From the NCBI GenBank assembly GCA_965277055.1, contig OZ255703.1, positions 1,054,001-1,118,000 of the forward strand: 64,000 nt of DNA, in the 5' to 3' direction. Of the stretch, positions 17,872 to 27,588 are shown piece by piece (within the stretch, counting starts at the first letter, position 1; each line of letters opens with the position of its first letter). This stretch comes from CBDCHC01 sp965277055. GTDB lineage: Bacteria > Pseudomonadota > Gammaproteobacteria > PS1 > Pseudothioglobaceae. Made by a program: the position numbers and the translations under genes. The notes beneath the pieces were generated by a model. The model was not told where the DNA came from. It ran no database searches and saw only the letters and a program-made list of their open reading frames with translations.

Positions 17872-18950
17872 CCCATAAGTGCAAAACTTTTATCTAAAAA
17901 ATAGTTCTTACCAGTTAACTCAGTAAAAACCTCTATTGGTGTCTTGTATCCTAGACACTTTCTTGGTCTATTATTCATAAGAATAGTTGCCTTGGCAACT
18001 ACCTTAGGATTAATTTTATCAAGTTTCATCCCCTTGGGGATGAATTGTCTGAGTAGTCCATTTTGATTCTCATTTGCTCCTCGTTGCCAAGACTGATAAG
18101 GCTTGGCAAAGTAGGTATCACAACTAAGTGTTTTAGATACTTGATGGTGTTTATTAAACTCTCTACCATTATCAAAAGTGATAGTGTACACAAAGTCTTT
18201 AATTGGTTGCAATAATTGAGTAATAGCAGCCTTTGCCTCATCAGCTGTTTTACGGCTGATGGGCAAAGCAAGATAGAGTCTGCTTTTTCTTTCTAGGAGG
18301 GTAAGGATAGCACCTTTATATGATTTACCAATTACAGTATCTGCTTCCCAGTCTCCAATACGTGCTCTAGTGTCAACGATATTAGGACGATTATCAATAT
18401 CAGTGCGATGTGGTATCCTTCCTCTGTAATCATTCTTACCATAACGTTTACGATACCTTTTATGTTGATGGCGTAAGTATGTATAAAGGCTCCCGTTTAC
18501 TGCTTTATCTTGTAAGATAAAGCGATAGATAGTCTCAGCACTGATGCTGTATTGTTTATCGAGCCATAACCTCCCAGCAATTTGCTCAGGGCTCCAGTAT
18601 TGGTGTAATTTTTGCATGATATAGGATTTAATATAGGTAGTTAATTTAATAGCTTTATTCTTGTTATTATGCCTATCACAAGCAAGCACATGTGCTTGCT
18701 TGTAACGATAACCACGCTTACCAGTATTACGCTTTATCTCACGACTAATAGTAGAGATACTTCTATTCATGCTTTTTGCAATAGTAGTATAGGAATTTTT
18801 GTTCCTATGCATGAGATAAATATGGTATCTTTCATGTTCAGTCAAATGGGTATATTGTTTCATTTTGTGCTCCTTAAAATCGTCAGTTAAAAGAGTATCA
18901 AATGATACCCATTTGACTGAATTTAAGTTTTGCACTTATGATGTGAATTC
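17864..18950 (-). mobile_element. IS30-family insertion sequence
   Basis: A 1087-bp element with one transposase gene and imperfect 26-bp terminal inverted repeats at 17864-17889 and 18925-18950. The inner 16 bp (CATAAGTGCAAAACTT) are identical in both ends; the outer parts begin GAATTCA in each and differ at three positions. Because GAATTC is its own reverse complement, the direct repeat GAATTCAA that also flanks the inner ends could alternatively be a target duplication, giving an element of 17872-18944. It splits a membrane-protein gene. Confidence 0.88.
17868..18863 (-). CDS. IS30-family transposase
   Basis: A 331-residue DDE transposase. The helix-turn-helix region is TTIAKSMNRSISTISREIKRN (N-terminal 60 residues), and the catalytic triad lies in GDWEADTVIG, TFDNGREF and ANENQNGLLRQF, the IS30 pattern. 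I set the start at 18863 (MKQYTHLTEHERY) because a strong AAGGAG lies just upstream and family members start there; an in-frame upstream ATG at 18935 would lie inside the terminal repeat. The TGA stop (17868-17870) falls within the outer part of the left repeat. The frame is intact, so the element may be active. Confidence 0.93.
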   Translation of the reverse strand: MKQYTHLTEHERYHIYLMHRNKNSYTTIAKSMNRSISTISREIKRNTGKRGYRYKQAHVLACDRHNNKNKAIKLTTYIKSYIMQKLHQYWSPEQIAGRLWLDKQYSISAETIYRFILQDKAVNGSLYTYLRHQHKRYRKRYGKNDYRGRIPHRTDIDNRPNIVDTRARIGDWEADTVIGKSYKGAILTLLERKSRLYLALPISRKTADEAKAAITQLLQPIKDFVYTITFDNGREFNKHHQVSKTLSCDTYFAKPYQSWQRGANENQNGLLRQFIPKGMKLDKINPKVVAKATILMNNRPRKCLGYKTPIEVFTELTGKNYFLDKSFALMG

Positions 18951-19948
18951 AAGAATTTAAGTCTCCAGTAAAGGATAAATATACTGATTATGAATACCAG
19001 CAATTGTCCAAAGCATGCTTAAAATCTCTTAAATTTGTTGATTGCATAGCTGTAGATGGTGTTTATTTACGTTTTGGATTTTTAGATGTAAAAGAGTTTG
19101 TTTTGCAAAATCTTCGCTTACCAAATGGAGCTGAACTTAATATTGGTGATTGTAGATTTGAAAACTTTAGATTGAGTAACTTTAGAAATATTGGCAAACT
19201 AAAACTATTTAAAATTAATGTTTGGGATGATGAGAAAGAAGAGAATAATAATTTCCAGATAGATAATACTTCTATTGGTGATGCTGATTTTCAAAGTATT
19301 GATTTATCATCTTTTAAAACTGTAACGCTATTTGACAACCTATATCATAATCTCATATATACAAATGTTCAATGGTGTAAAGAAATTACAGTTGGTCAAT
19401 TTGGTGGCACATATACAAATCTATCAAATAGAATATTAATTCACATTTCTCTTAAATATTACAGAATTTTTAATTCAAGTAAATATCAAATATATTTAAA
19501 TGAATGCAACAAAAAACAAGATACCTATCGCTCTCTTAAAAATGTTGCGCTAGAAAATAACGATACACCACAAGCTCTAGAATTTTACGCCAGAGAAATG
19601 GAGTATTACTATAAGTCTTTAAAAGGATTATCAGGCACGCTAATTACATTGGGATTTAATAAAGTTACCAATAATTATGGATTAAATTGGTTATTACCAC
19701 TTGCATGGTTGCTGATAATCACCCCATTGCTATATTGTTTTTTGTTGTTAAGTTTAGGCGAAGAAGTAAGTTCAAATTCATGGGGTAACATCTGGGAATT
19801 TGCTAATCCTACCCATAAAACAGAATTTATTGCAAAAGGTTGTTGGACAGGGTGGACATATTTTTGGGATTTTTTATATAGGATTCTTGAGGGCTTACTC
19901 CTCTACCAAATCATCTCTGCATTTAGAAAATTTTCCAAGAAATTCTAA
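18951..19948 (+). pseudogene. Pentapeptide-like membrane protein, 3-prime part, after IS30 element
   Basis: The continuation of the gene broken at 17864. The frame is open from the element edge; a TTG at 19004 could serve as an internal start but is probably not meaningful. It carries more loose strand repeats (IGDCRFENFRLSNF), a helical DTYRSLKNVALENNDTPQALEF-type linker found before the membrane part of pentapeptide-repeat membrane proteins, and two hydrophobic segments (WLLPLAWLLIITPLLYCFLL; a second near LEGLLLYQIISAFRKF). Known relatives are poorly characterised inner-membrane proteins. It ends 33 nt before leuS. Confidence 0.65.
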
Positions 19949-19981
19949 CTAAAATACTTACAAGCATATTATTTATCAGTT

Positions 19982-22405
19982 ATGAACGAATACGATTTTA
20001 AAACCATAGAACAAACCGCCCAAGCATTCTGGGAAGAGCATAACACCTTTGCAGTCACCGAAGACGAAAGTAAAGAAAAATACTACTGCCTGAGTATGTT
20101 TCCATACCCGTCTGGGAAGCTGCATATGGGGCATGTGCGTAATTACTCTATTGGTGATGTGCTTTCACGCTATTACAAAATGAAAGGGCTCAATGTACTT
20201 CAGCCGATGGGCTGGGATGCCTTTGGGTTGCCTGCGGAAAATGCAGCGATTAAAAATAAAACTGCTCCTGCCAAATGGACGTATGCAAACATTGAATATA
20301 TGAAGGGTCAGCTCAAAAGCTTAGGCTTTGGCTATGATTGGTCACGTGAGGTAGCGACGTGTACCCCAGAGTATTATAAATTTGAGCAAGAATTATTTAT
20401 TAAACTCTATGAAAAAGGGCTTGTTTATCAAAAGAAAACAGAAGTCAACTGGGACCCTGTAGATAATACTGTACTTGCTAATGAACAAGTGATAGATGGT
20501 AAAGGCTGGAGAAGTGGGGCAACGGTTGAAAAACGGATGATTGATGGCTGGTTTTTAAAAATTACCGACTATGCTGAAGAATTACTCAGTGACCTCGACA
20601 CTCTTGCCGGTTGGCCTGAGTCTGTGCGTACGATGCAGGCGAATTGGATAGGCAAATCTGAGGGCTTAGAGATTGATTTCACTTGTAATGATGAACTACT
20701 CACAGTATATACCACACGCCCAGATACGGTGATGGGGGTGACTTATCTCGCCATTGCTGCCGAGCACCCACTCGCCCTTGAGGTGAGTAAACACAACCCA
20801 TCTGTAAAAGCATTTATAGATGAATGTAAAGAAATGTCCACTGATGAAGAAACTCTAGAAACCATGGAGAAAAAGGGCGTGAACTCTGGGCTCAAAGCCG
20901 TGCATCCACTCACTGGTGAGAAAGTAGATATTTGGATTGCAAATTTTGTCTTAATGAGTTATGGCACGGGTGCGGTGATGAGCGTACCTGCACACGATGA
21001 GCGAGACCATGCCTTTGCTAAAAAATATGATATTACTATTAAGCATGTGATTAACCCAGAGGCAGATAGTAGGGAGTTTGCTTATACTGAAAAGGGTATT
21101 TTATGTAACTCTGGGGATTTTGATGGTTTGGATTTTGCGGGCAGTTTTGCCGCTATTCTGAGCAAGTTAGAGGCACAAGGTACAGGTAGAAAACGCACGA
21201 ACTACCGCCTCAGAGATTGGGGTGTGTCTCGCCAACGCTATTGGGGTTGCCCGATACCAGTGATTCATTGTGATGACTGTGGTAGCGTGATGGAAAAGAT
21301 TGAAAACTTACCCGTACAGTTACCTGAAAATGTGGTGTTAGACGGTACACAGTCGCCACTGCATACTATGCCTGAGTTTTTAGAAACGACTTGTCCAAAA
21401 TGTGGTAAACCTGCCAAGCGTTCTACTGATACTTTTGATACTTTTTTTGAAAGCTCCTGGTACTTTGCTCGCTATACTTGCCCAGACAGTGATACGATGA
21501 CTGATGAACGCACCAAATATTGGCTTAAAGGCGGGGTAGATCAATATGTAGGCGGAGTGGAGCACGCGATTTTGCATTTATTATATGCCCGCTTTTTTAA
21601 TAAACTCATGCGTGATGAAGGCTTAGTTGACAATGATGAGCCATTTAGGAATCTTCTCACTCAAGGAATGGTTTTAAAAGACGGGGCAAAAATGAGTAAG
21701 TCTAAGGGCAATACTGTAGATCCTAAAGAGATGATTGATGCGTATGGGGCTGATACAGTTCGTCTTTTTATATTGTTTGCAGCACCTCCTACTCAAGATC
21801 TGGAATGGAGTGAAGGCGGGCTAGATGGAGCACATCGTTTTATTCTAAAGGTAATTAAACTATGCACAAATCTTACATATACTACTGGCAGCTTTGATAA
21901 TCTTGATGCAGAGGCTAAAGCACTGAGGTATAAAACACATACTACGCTAGAAAAAGTGCGTGATGATATTGAGCGCAGGCAGAGTTTCAACACCGCAGTG
22001 GCGGCACTTATGGAGCTAAGCAACACTATGACAAAATATGTTCGTAGTGGTGAGCATGCTGATGCGAGTTTTGCAGAGGCGGTAAAAGTAATGTTACTAT
22101 GTCTTACTCCATTTACCCCACATTTGACTCATTATTTAGCGACCAACATTGGTTTGAGTGAGAATATTATGAATGAGTCTTTGCCAGAAGTTGATGAGTC
22201 AGCACTAGTGCAAGATACTCTAGAAATTGTGGTGCAGGTCAATGGTAAACTCAGAAGTAAACTCGCAGTGCCTAAAGAACTGACCAAAGAGCACATTGAA
22301 GAGCTAGCACTCAGTGATAGTCATGTTATGAAATTTACTACTAATAAAGAAGTGGTAAAAGTGATTGTGGTGCCTGAAAAGTTAGTGAATATCGTAGTGA
22401 AGTAA
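19982..22405 (+). CDS. leuS: Leucyl-tRNA synthetase
   Basis: Class I leucyl-tRNA synthetase of 807 residues. The HIGH-type motif is PYPSGKLHMGHVRNY near residues 38-52 and KMSKSKGN lies near 571-578. The editing domain is present (TYLAIAAEHPL and TGAVMSVPAHDERD). A zinc-ribbon-like pair occurs in CDDCG and CPKCGKP. Compared with the usual gamma-proteobacterial enzyme (about 860 residues), the leucine-specific insertion just before KMSKS is missing: TQGMVLKDG runs straight into AKMSKSKGN. That compact form is better known from Gram-positive and epsilon lineages. Translation starts at ATG 19982. Confidence 0.96.
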   Translation: MNEYDFKTIEQTAQAFWEEHNTFAVTEDESKEKYYCLSMFPYPSGKLHMGHVRNYSIGDVLSRYYKMKGLNVLQPMGWDAFGLPAENAAIKNKTAPAKWTYANIEYMKGQLKSLGFGYDWSREVATCTPEYYKFEQELFIKLYEKGLVYQKKTEVNWDPVDNTVLANEQVIDGKGWRSGATVEKRMIDGWFLKITDYAEELLSDLDTLAGWPESVRTMQANWIGKSEGLEIDFTCNDELLTVYTTRPDTVMGVTYLAIAAEHPLALEVSKHNPSVKAFIDECKEMSTDEETLETMEKKGVNSGLKAVHPLTGEKVDIWIANFVLMSYGTGAVMSVPAHDERDHAFAKKYDITIKHVINPEADSREFAYTEKGILCNSGDFDGLDFAGSFAAILSKLEAQGTGRKRTNYRLRDWGVSRQRYWGCPIPVIHCDDCGSVMEKIENLPVQLPENVVLDGTQSPLHTMPEFLETTCPKCGKPAKRSTDTFDTFFESSWYFARYTCPDSDTMTDERTKYWLKGGVDQYVGGVEHAILHLLYARFFNKLMRDEGLVDNDEPFRNLLTQGMVLKDGAKMSKSKGNTVDPKEMIDAYGADTVRLFILFAAPPTQDLEWSEGGLDGAHRFILKVIKLCTNLTYTTGSFDNLDAEAKALRYKTHTTLEKVRDDIERRQSFNTAVAALMELSNTMTKYVRSGEHADASFAEAVKVMLLCLTPFTPHLTHYLATNIGLSENIMNESLPEVDESALVQDTLEIVVQVNGKLRSKLAVPKELTKEHIEELALSDSHVMKFTTNKEVVKVIVVPEKLVNIVVK

Positions 22406-22420
22406 CTTTGCTAACGGGCA

Positions 22421-23344
22421 TTAGGCGTAGAGTTTGTCAAAGTTATTGAGAAACTCTTTACTAGGGATGTAGTGATACCCATCACAGGAGAAATTCACAC
22501 CAATCGTAGCATTCATAATATTAATACTGCCTGCTCTTAAATACATATGTTCATCCATAAATCTTAGATACTTAAAATTATGTAGCAACTTGCCAATATG
22601 CGCTTTGGCAACTATTGCTTCATGAGGGTACTCCACTTCAGGAAATAATAAATACGTATCAGAGTTTAGGAGTTCATCAATAGACATTACGATATATTTG
22701 TAAGGGTCTGTATATTGCCATATAGTCACTCGTGAAGCAGAGTAATGAAGTTTGATATGAAATACACCAAACTGTGTCATAAGTATTTCCGTTTTTTGAT
22801 GTACTTCCTTAATATGGGTATCAAGTACAGAAGTTTTGCGCACTTGGTTGAATAAACCAGAACGAATAGCAACATCACCTTTAATTTGGCGCAGGTCTTC
22901 ATTGGCAAAATTTGAGACTAATAATGGCAGTTTAATTAAATCTAAATCAAGTACTAAGATACCAACTAACTCGTCATTATTTATCAGAGAAAAGACTAAA
23001 CTAATGCAAGGCTTGAGTGAAGCGAGTGATAAATATGATTCTGTAAGATAGCAATGCTTAGAATCTATATCTTTTAAAAATGGGCGTGCTGAGAGGTCTT
23101 GTCCGCGGTATTGTGTTTTGATTTGGCGCTTAGTGACATTAGAGCTCACTTGATAGCAAGAAGCATTGAGTACATAGGATAAATTAATAAACTCATTTGC
23201 CTCAGTGAATAGTGCTAATGCGTCATCAATACTATCAGGTTGATCTAATATATCAGAAAGTGTATTTGCAAGTACCACAACTTTTGGCTCTAGGTACTCA
23301 ATGAGAAATTGTTTTTGGTTTTGCACCAACTCAGCAATGTTCAT
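22421..23344 (-). CDS. PDC sensor (Cache-like) domain protein
   Basis: A 307-residue protein with a PDC/Cache-like ligand-binding fold: FTEANEFINLSYVLNASCYQ near 45-64, SARPFLKDID near 86-95 and a strand-rich ISLVFSLINNDELVGILVLDLDL near 115-137. No signal peptide, membrane helix or output domain (kinase, GGDEF, MCP) is visible, which is odd for a module normally found as the extracellular part of a receptor. It begins 1 nt after nrdR ends and probably shares its transcript. Ligand and role unknown. Confidence 0.65.
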   Translation of the reverse strand: MNIAELVQNQKQFLIEYLEPKVVVLANTLSDILDQPDSIDDALALFTEANEFINLSYVLNASCYQVSSNVTKRQIKTQYRGQDLSARPFLKDIDSKHCYLTESYLSLASLKPCISLVFSLINNDELVGILVLDLDLIKLPLLVSNFANEDLRQIKGDVAIRSGLFNQVRKTSVLDTHIKEVHQKTEILMTQFGVFHIKLHYSASRVTIWQYTDPYKYIVMSIDELLNSDTYLLFPEVEYPHEAIVAKAHIGKLLHNFKYLRFMDEHMYLRAGSINIMNATIGVNFSCDGYHYIPSKEFLNNFDKLYA

Positions 23345-23345
23345 A

Positions 23346-23798
23346 TTACTTATGAATAAGTTTTTCTATTTCTGTTTTAAATGCTTCAATATCTTTGAAC
23401 TTACGATAAATGGAAGCAAATCGAATGTAGGCTACTTCGTCCATTTCTTGTAATTCACCCATAACTAAATTACCAATTTCTTGACTTGAAATTTCTTCTT
23501 CTCTACTAGTTGCTAAAATATGTTTAATTCGGGTAATTGCACTAATTACTTCAGCGTGACGCACAGGACGTTTTTCTAGTGCTCTTAAAAATCCTTTTTT
23601 GAGTTTTTCATCGCTAAATTCTTCACCCATACCATTTGATTTAATGATTCGTGGCATTTCTAATAGTGGACTTTCATTGGTGGAAAATCGGGCATTGCAA
23701 CTATTGCATTCTCTACGGCGTTTTACTGCATTACCTTCATCTACGAGGCGGGTTTCTAGCACCTTGGTATCATCACTCGTACAAAAAGGGCAACGCAT
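23346..23798 (-). CDS. nrdR: Transcriptional repressor NrdR
   Basis: NrdR of 150 residues, the ATP/dATP-sensing repressor of ribonucleotide reductase operons. An N-terminal zinc ribbon (CPFC at residues 3-6, CNSC at 31-34) is followed by an ATP-cone domain from about residue 48 (MPRIIKSNGMGEEFSDEKL). Length matches the family (about 150). It lies just downstream of glyA (20-nt gap), a common pairing in Gammaproteobacteria. Confidence 0.97.
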   Translation of the reverse strand: MRCPFCTSDDTKVLETRLVDEGNAVKRRRECNSCNARFSTNESPLLEMPRIIKSNGMGEEFSDEKLKKGFLRALEKRPVRHAEVISAITRIKHILATSREEEISSQEIGNLVMGELQEMDEVAYIRFASIYRKFKDIEAFKTEIEKLIHK

Positions 23799-23817
23799 AC
23801 TAAATGAACCCTAAAAA

Positions 23818-25071
23818 TTAACTATAGACGGGATATTTTGCACAAATATCAATAACTTTTTGCTTAGTAGTTGCTACTATTTCAGCATCATCTAGATTAT
23901 CGCAAATATCGCATATCCAATGTGCTAAGTGTTGGCAATCTTCTACAGTAAATCCTCTAGTAGTAACTGCAGGTGTGCCAATACGAATACCACTAGTTAC
24001 AAATGGTGATTGTGGGTCATTAGGAACCGCATTCATATTAACAGTAATATTGGCACTACCAAGTACTCTGTCTACGTCTTTACCAGTAAGCCCTTGTTTG
24101 ATAAAACTCACTAGAAATAAGTGGTTTTTCGTCCCACCAGAAACCACATCATACCCACGCTCCATACATACACTTGCCATCGCTTGAGCATTAGCAATGA
24201 CTTGTTGTTGATAGGTTTTGAACTCGGCACTCATAGCCTCTTTAAAGCAAATTGCTTTTGCTGCAATAACGTGCATTAATGGACCACCTTGAATACCTGG
24301 GAAAATCGCAGAGTTTAATTTTTTCTCAATTTCTGGATTTGCTTTCGCTAAGATAAGGCCCCCTCTAGGACCTCTTAATGTTTTGTGTGTGGTTGTGGTT
24401 ACTACATCTGCTATTGGTACTGGATTTGGGTATTCGCCTGCTGCAACTAAACCAGCGATATGTGCCATATCAACCAGTAAATATGCGCCTACACTGTCTG
24501 CAATTTCTCTAAATTTTTGCCAATCTACTACTAAAGAATAGGCAGAAAATCCAGCAATAATCATTTTTGGTTGATGCTCTTTTGCTAAGTGTTCTACTTG
24601 TGTGTAATCAATTTCACCATGATCATTAATACCATACTGCACTGCATTAAAATTACGTCCTGAAAAATTTGGCGCTGCTCCGTGAGTGAGGTGTCCACCA
24701 TGCGCGAGACTCATACCAAGTATAGTATCACCTGGAGTCACTAATGCTTGAAATACCGCAGCATTTGCAGTAGAGCCTGAGTGGGGCTGTACGTTGGCAT
24801 AGTCTGCACCAAATAGTTCTTTAGCCCTAGCAATTGCTTCACTTTCTGCTACATCTACATATTCACACCCACCATAGTAGCGTTTGCTTGGGTAGCCTTC
24901 TGCATATTTGTTTGTGAGTTGGCTCCCTTGTGCTTGCATTACTAGTGGAGAAGTGTAGTTTTCTGATGCGATGAGTTCAATATGATGTTCTTGGCGTTCT
25001 TGCTCGTCAGTAATTACCTGAGCAATAATAGGATCAAAGTCTGTAAGGGATTTGCCAGTATCAAACATAGT
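23818..25071 (-). CDS. glyA: Serine hydroxymethyltransferase
   Basis: Pyridoxal-phosphate enzyme interconverting serine plus tetrahydrofolate with glycine plus methylene-tetrahydrofolate. The cofactor lysine lies in TTTHKTLRGPRGG near residue 230, and SGSTANAAVF and DMAHIAGLVAAG are conserved. I prefer the start at 25071 (MFDTGKS), which gives 417 residues, exactly the E. coli length. An in-frame ATG at 25095 would add eight atypical residues; neither start has a strong ribosome site. It heads a likely glyA-nrdR-PDC protein transcript. Confidence 0.95.
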   Translation of the reverse strand, partial: TMFDTGKSLTDFDPIIAQVITDEQERQEHHIELIASENYTSPLVMQAQGSQLTNKYAEGYPSKRYYGGCEYVDVAESEAIARAKELFGADYANVQPHSGSTANAAVFQALVTPGDTILGMSLAHGGHLTHGAAPNFSGRNFNAVQYGINDHGEIDYTQVEHLAKEHQPKMIIAGFSAYSLVVDWQKFREIADSVGAYLLVDMAHIAGLVAAGEYPNPVPIADVVTTTTHKTLRGPRGGLILAKANPEIEKKLNSAIFPGIQGGPLMHVIAAKAICFKEAMSAEFKTYQQQVIANAQAMASVCMERGYDVVSGGTKNHLFLVSFIKQGLTGKDVDRVLGSANITVNMNAVPNDPQSPFVTSGIRIGTPAVTTRGFTVEDCQHLAHWICDICDNLDDAEIVATTKQKVIDICAKYPVYS

Positions 25072-25253
25072 AAAATTCAATGTCAAATTGGACATTTTAC
25101 CACTATGAAAACTTTCTCATTACGCATAATTTTTATCAGTATGCTGATGTGTGTCAAAGTACTTGTGGAATTAATATATGTATATTCTTATAACTATATG
25201 AGATATACTTATTAATGTTTATTTCTTACTGACGTTACTCACATAAAATAATT

Positions 25254-27161
25254 ATGAATATTTCATTTTCTACTCATCAATTAGTAGCTGATATTACCGC
25301 ACATATTGAAAATGCCAAAGAAGCAATGCACATCGCCTCACAAGGCACTATGTGGGATGAGGTATTTACCCCGCTTGATAGAGCACTGAGCGCTCTAAAT
25401 ACTGCATCTAGTAAATACTCGCACCTTGTCGCGGTAAATTATAGTGATGAATTAAACGCTGAATATGAAAAAACGATTCCACTATTAAGTAGTTTTTATA
25501 GTGAATTAGGTACTAATACCTCGCTATATACTGCATATAAAAATCTCACTAACACTGCCTTATCAGCCGAGCAACAACATATTTTAAATGATACTTTATT
25601 AGGCTTTGAACTCTCTGGCATCCATTTAGAGGGCGAGATGCAAGAGCGTTTTATTGCACTTGAAGAAGAGTTGAGTATATTAAGTAATACTTTTGCCAAA
25701 AACTCCCTCCAAGCTACCACCGAATACAAATATCAGGTATCCAGTGAAGAACTAGCTGGAGTACCAGAGCATGATAGAGAGTTGTTAAAAGGGGAGGATG
25801 GAGGATATTATCTGAGTCTTAATCATCCCAACTATGTTGCGGTGATGACTTATTGCTCTATCACTGCTACTCGAGAAAGACTATATAAAGCATATATTTC
25901 TCGGGCGTCTCATCTTGATGGTTTTGATAATTTGCAAACACTTCAGGATATCTTGACCAAACGCCGAGAGTTAGCAACATTATTAGGCTATGCTAATTAT
26001 GCCGAATACTCATTGGCTAGCAAAATGGTACAGTCTCCAGAGGAGGTTGAATCATTTATTTTGGAACTTATTCATAAGTGTAGAAGTAGTGCTAGTAGTG
26101 AACTGGAGGAATTAGAGCAATTTGCTGGTAAAGAGCTACAGCCGTGGGATTATTGGTATTATAGCGAGCAATTAAAACAACAGACTTTTGGCATCGACTC
26201 AGAACAACTCAAACAATACTTTCCATTTGAACGAGTGTTAGCAGGGGTACTTCTGATTATTAACAAGTTATATTCACTAGAATACAACATTAGCGAAGTC
26301 ACTCATTATGGCCAATTACTCAGAGTTATTACCTTTACCCAGGATGAAAATATAGTGGGTGAGTTACTACTTGACCCATTCGCCAGAGAGCATAAGCGTA
26401 GTGGTGCTTGGATGTCTGATTATCAAGAGTTAGATACCAAGATACAGCAAACACCAATTGCCTTTGTGGTGTGTAATGCCTCTCGTCCTACGAGTGAGGT
26501 ACCGAGTTTATTGACCTTTGATGATGTGGTGACCTTATTTCATGAGTTTGGTCATGCACTTCATCATGTATTAACGAAGAGTGAATACCCAAGTGTTGCG
26601 GGCATTAGTGGTGTGCCTTGGGACGGAGTGGAATTACCGAGCCAATATATGGAATTTTTTGCGTATGAGCCAGAAAATATTAAACAACTCTCACAGCATT
26701 ATCTCACTGGCGAAGCACTATCTGATGAACAAATTAAGAGCATTATTAGGGCTAAGAATTTTCACGCAGCATTAATGACTTTAAGACAATGTGAATTTGC
26801 CCTATGGGATATACGTACACACATGAGTACTGATGATACCTATACAGTATTAGCCCAGGTGCGGGAATTAACCGCACTCTTACCAAGTGTAGAACACAAC
26901 TATTTTCTTAATTCATTTGGGCATATTTTTGCGGGTGGCTATGCTGCAGGATACTACTCTTATAAATGGGCAGAGGTGATGTCTGCTGATGCCTATCAGC
27001 GTGTGAGCACTGAGCCTGAAAAGGCAAAGGAATTCTTAAAGCATATATTACAAATAGGAGGTACTAAAGACTTTTTATCCAGCTACTTGGTATTTAGTGG
27101 TGGGGAACAACCTAGTATTGATGCATTATTAACTATGAGTGGTATACACTATGAACATTAA
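25254..27161 (+). CDS. prlC: Oligopeptidase A (M3 metallopeptidase family)
   Basis: A 635-residue M3-family zinc peptidase of the PrlC/oligopeptidase A type, which degrades signal-peptide fragments and other short peptides in the cytosol. The zinc motif is FHEFGHALHH near residues 429-438 and the conserved SGVPWDGVELPSQYMEFFAYE follows. The family is usually about 680 residues; this copy is slightly short but complete at both ends. The next small gene overlaps its 3-prime end, so translation is coupled. Confidence 0.93.
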   Translation: MNISFSTHQLVADITAHIENAKEAMHIASQGTMWDEVFTPLDRALSALNTASSKYSHLVAVNYSDELNAEYEKTIPLLSSFYSELGTNTSLYTAYKNLTNTALSAEQQHILNDTLLGFELSGIHLEGEMQERFIALEEELSILSNTFAKNSLQATTEYKYQVSSEELAGVPEHDRELLKGEDGGYYLSLNHPNYVAVMTYCSITATRERLYKAYISRASHLDGFDNLQTLQDILTKRRELATLLGYANYAEYSLASKMVQSPEEVESFILELIHKCRSSASSELEELEQFAGKELQPWDYWYYSEQLKQQTFGIDSEQLKQYFPFERVLAGVLLIINKLYSLEYNISEVTHYGQLLRVITFTQDENIVGELLLDPFAREHKRSGAWMSDYQELDTKIQQTPIAFVVCNASRPTSEVPSLLTFDDVVTLFHEFGHALHHVLTKSEYPSVAGISGVPWDGVELPSQYMEFFAYEPENIKQLSQHYLTGEALSDEQIKSIIRAKNFHAALMTLRQCEFALWDIRTHMSTDDTYTVLAQVRELTALLPSVEHNYFLNSFGHIFAGGYAAGYYSYKWAEVMSADAYQRVSTEPEKAKEFLKHILQIGGTKDFLSSYLVFSGGEQPSIDALLTMSGIHYEH

Positions 27162-27426
27162 GGATAAACTTAGACACTTGGTAGTATATAAAGATGACCC
27201 AGGGCTGATTGATCTATTTATGCCAGATGCACTTAATGGAGATATAGATGCACTCTATGCTCTGGGGCTTATTTATGCCGAAGGCAGGGGGTGTACGATT
27301 GACTTGTTGAAATCTTATAAATGGCTCACTTTAGCAATAGAGGGCGGTGATCTGGATGCACGTTCTCTACGTAATGTGGTGTTAAATAATATGAGTCAAG
27401 AAGAATTAGCAAGTATTCATTCTTAA
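27151..27426 (+). CDS. Small Sel1-like repeat protein
   Basis: A 91-residue protein containing one clear Sel1/TPR-like repeat: DALYALGLIYAEGRGC, then KSYKWLTLAIEGGDLDA. Such repeats form helix pairs used for protein contacts. I chose ATG 27151 (MNIKDK), which overlaps prlC by 11 nt; an in-frame ATG at 27139 is possible. It is probably translated with prlC. No partner or function can be inferred beyond this link. Confidence 0.7.
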   Translation: MNIKDKLRHLVVYKDDPGLIDLFMPDALNGDIDALYALGLIYAEGRGCTIDLLKSYKWLTLAIEGGDLDARSLRNVVLNNMSQEELASIHS

Positions 27427-27588
27427 ATTCTGCTTAAATTGAGTAATAATTGTCACAAATATAATATAAATTATTGATTATATTTCTAATATTGGATATA
27501 TAACAACCTAGTATTTTTACTAGTAGACTATTCATGCGTTTCTCATTATAATTGGTCATTTAAATTTTTTATCAAAGAGGAGAATAGT

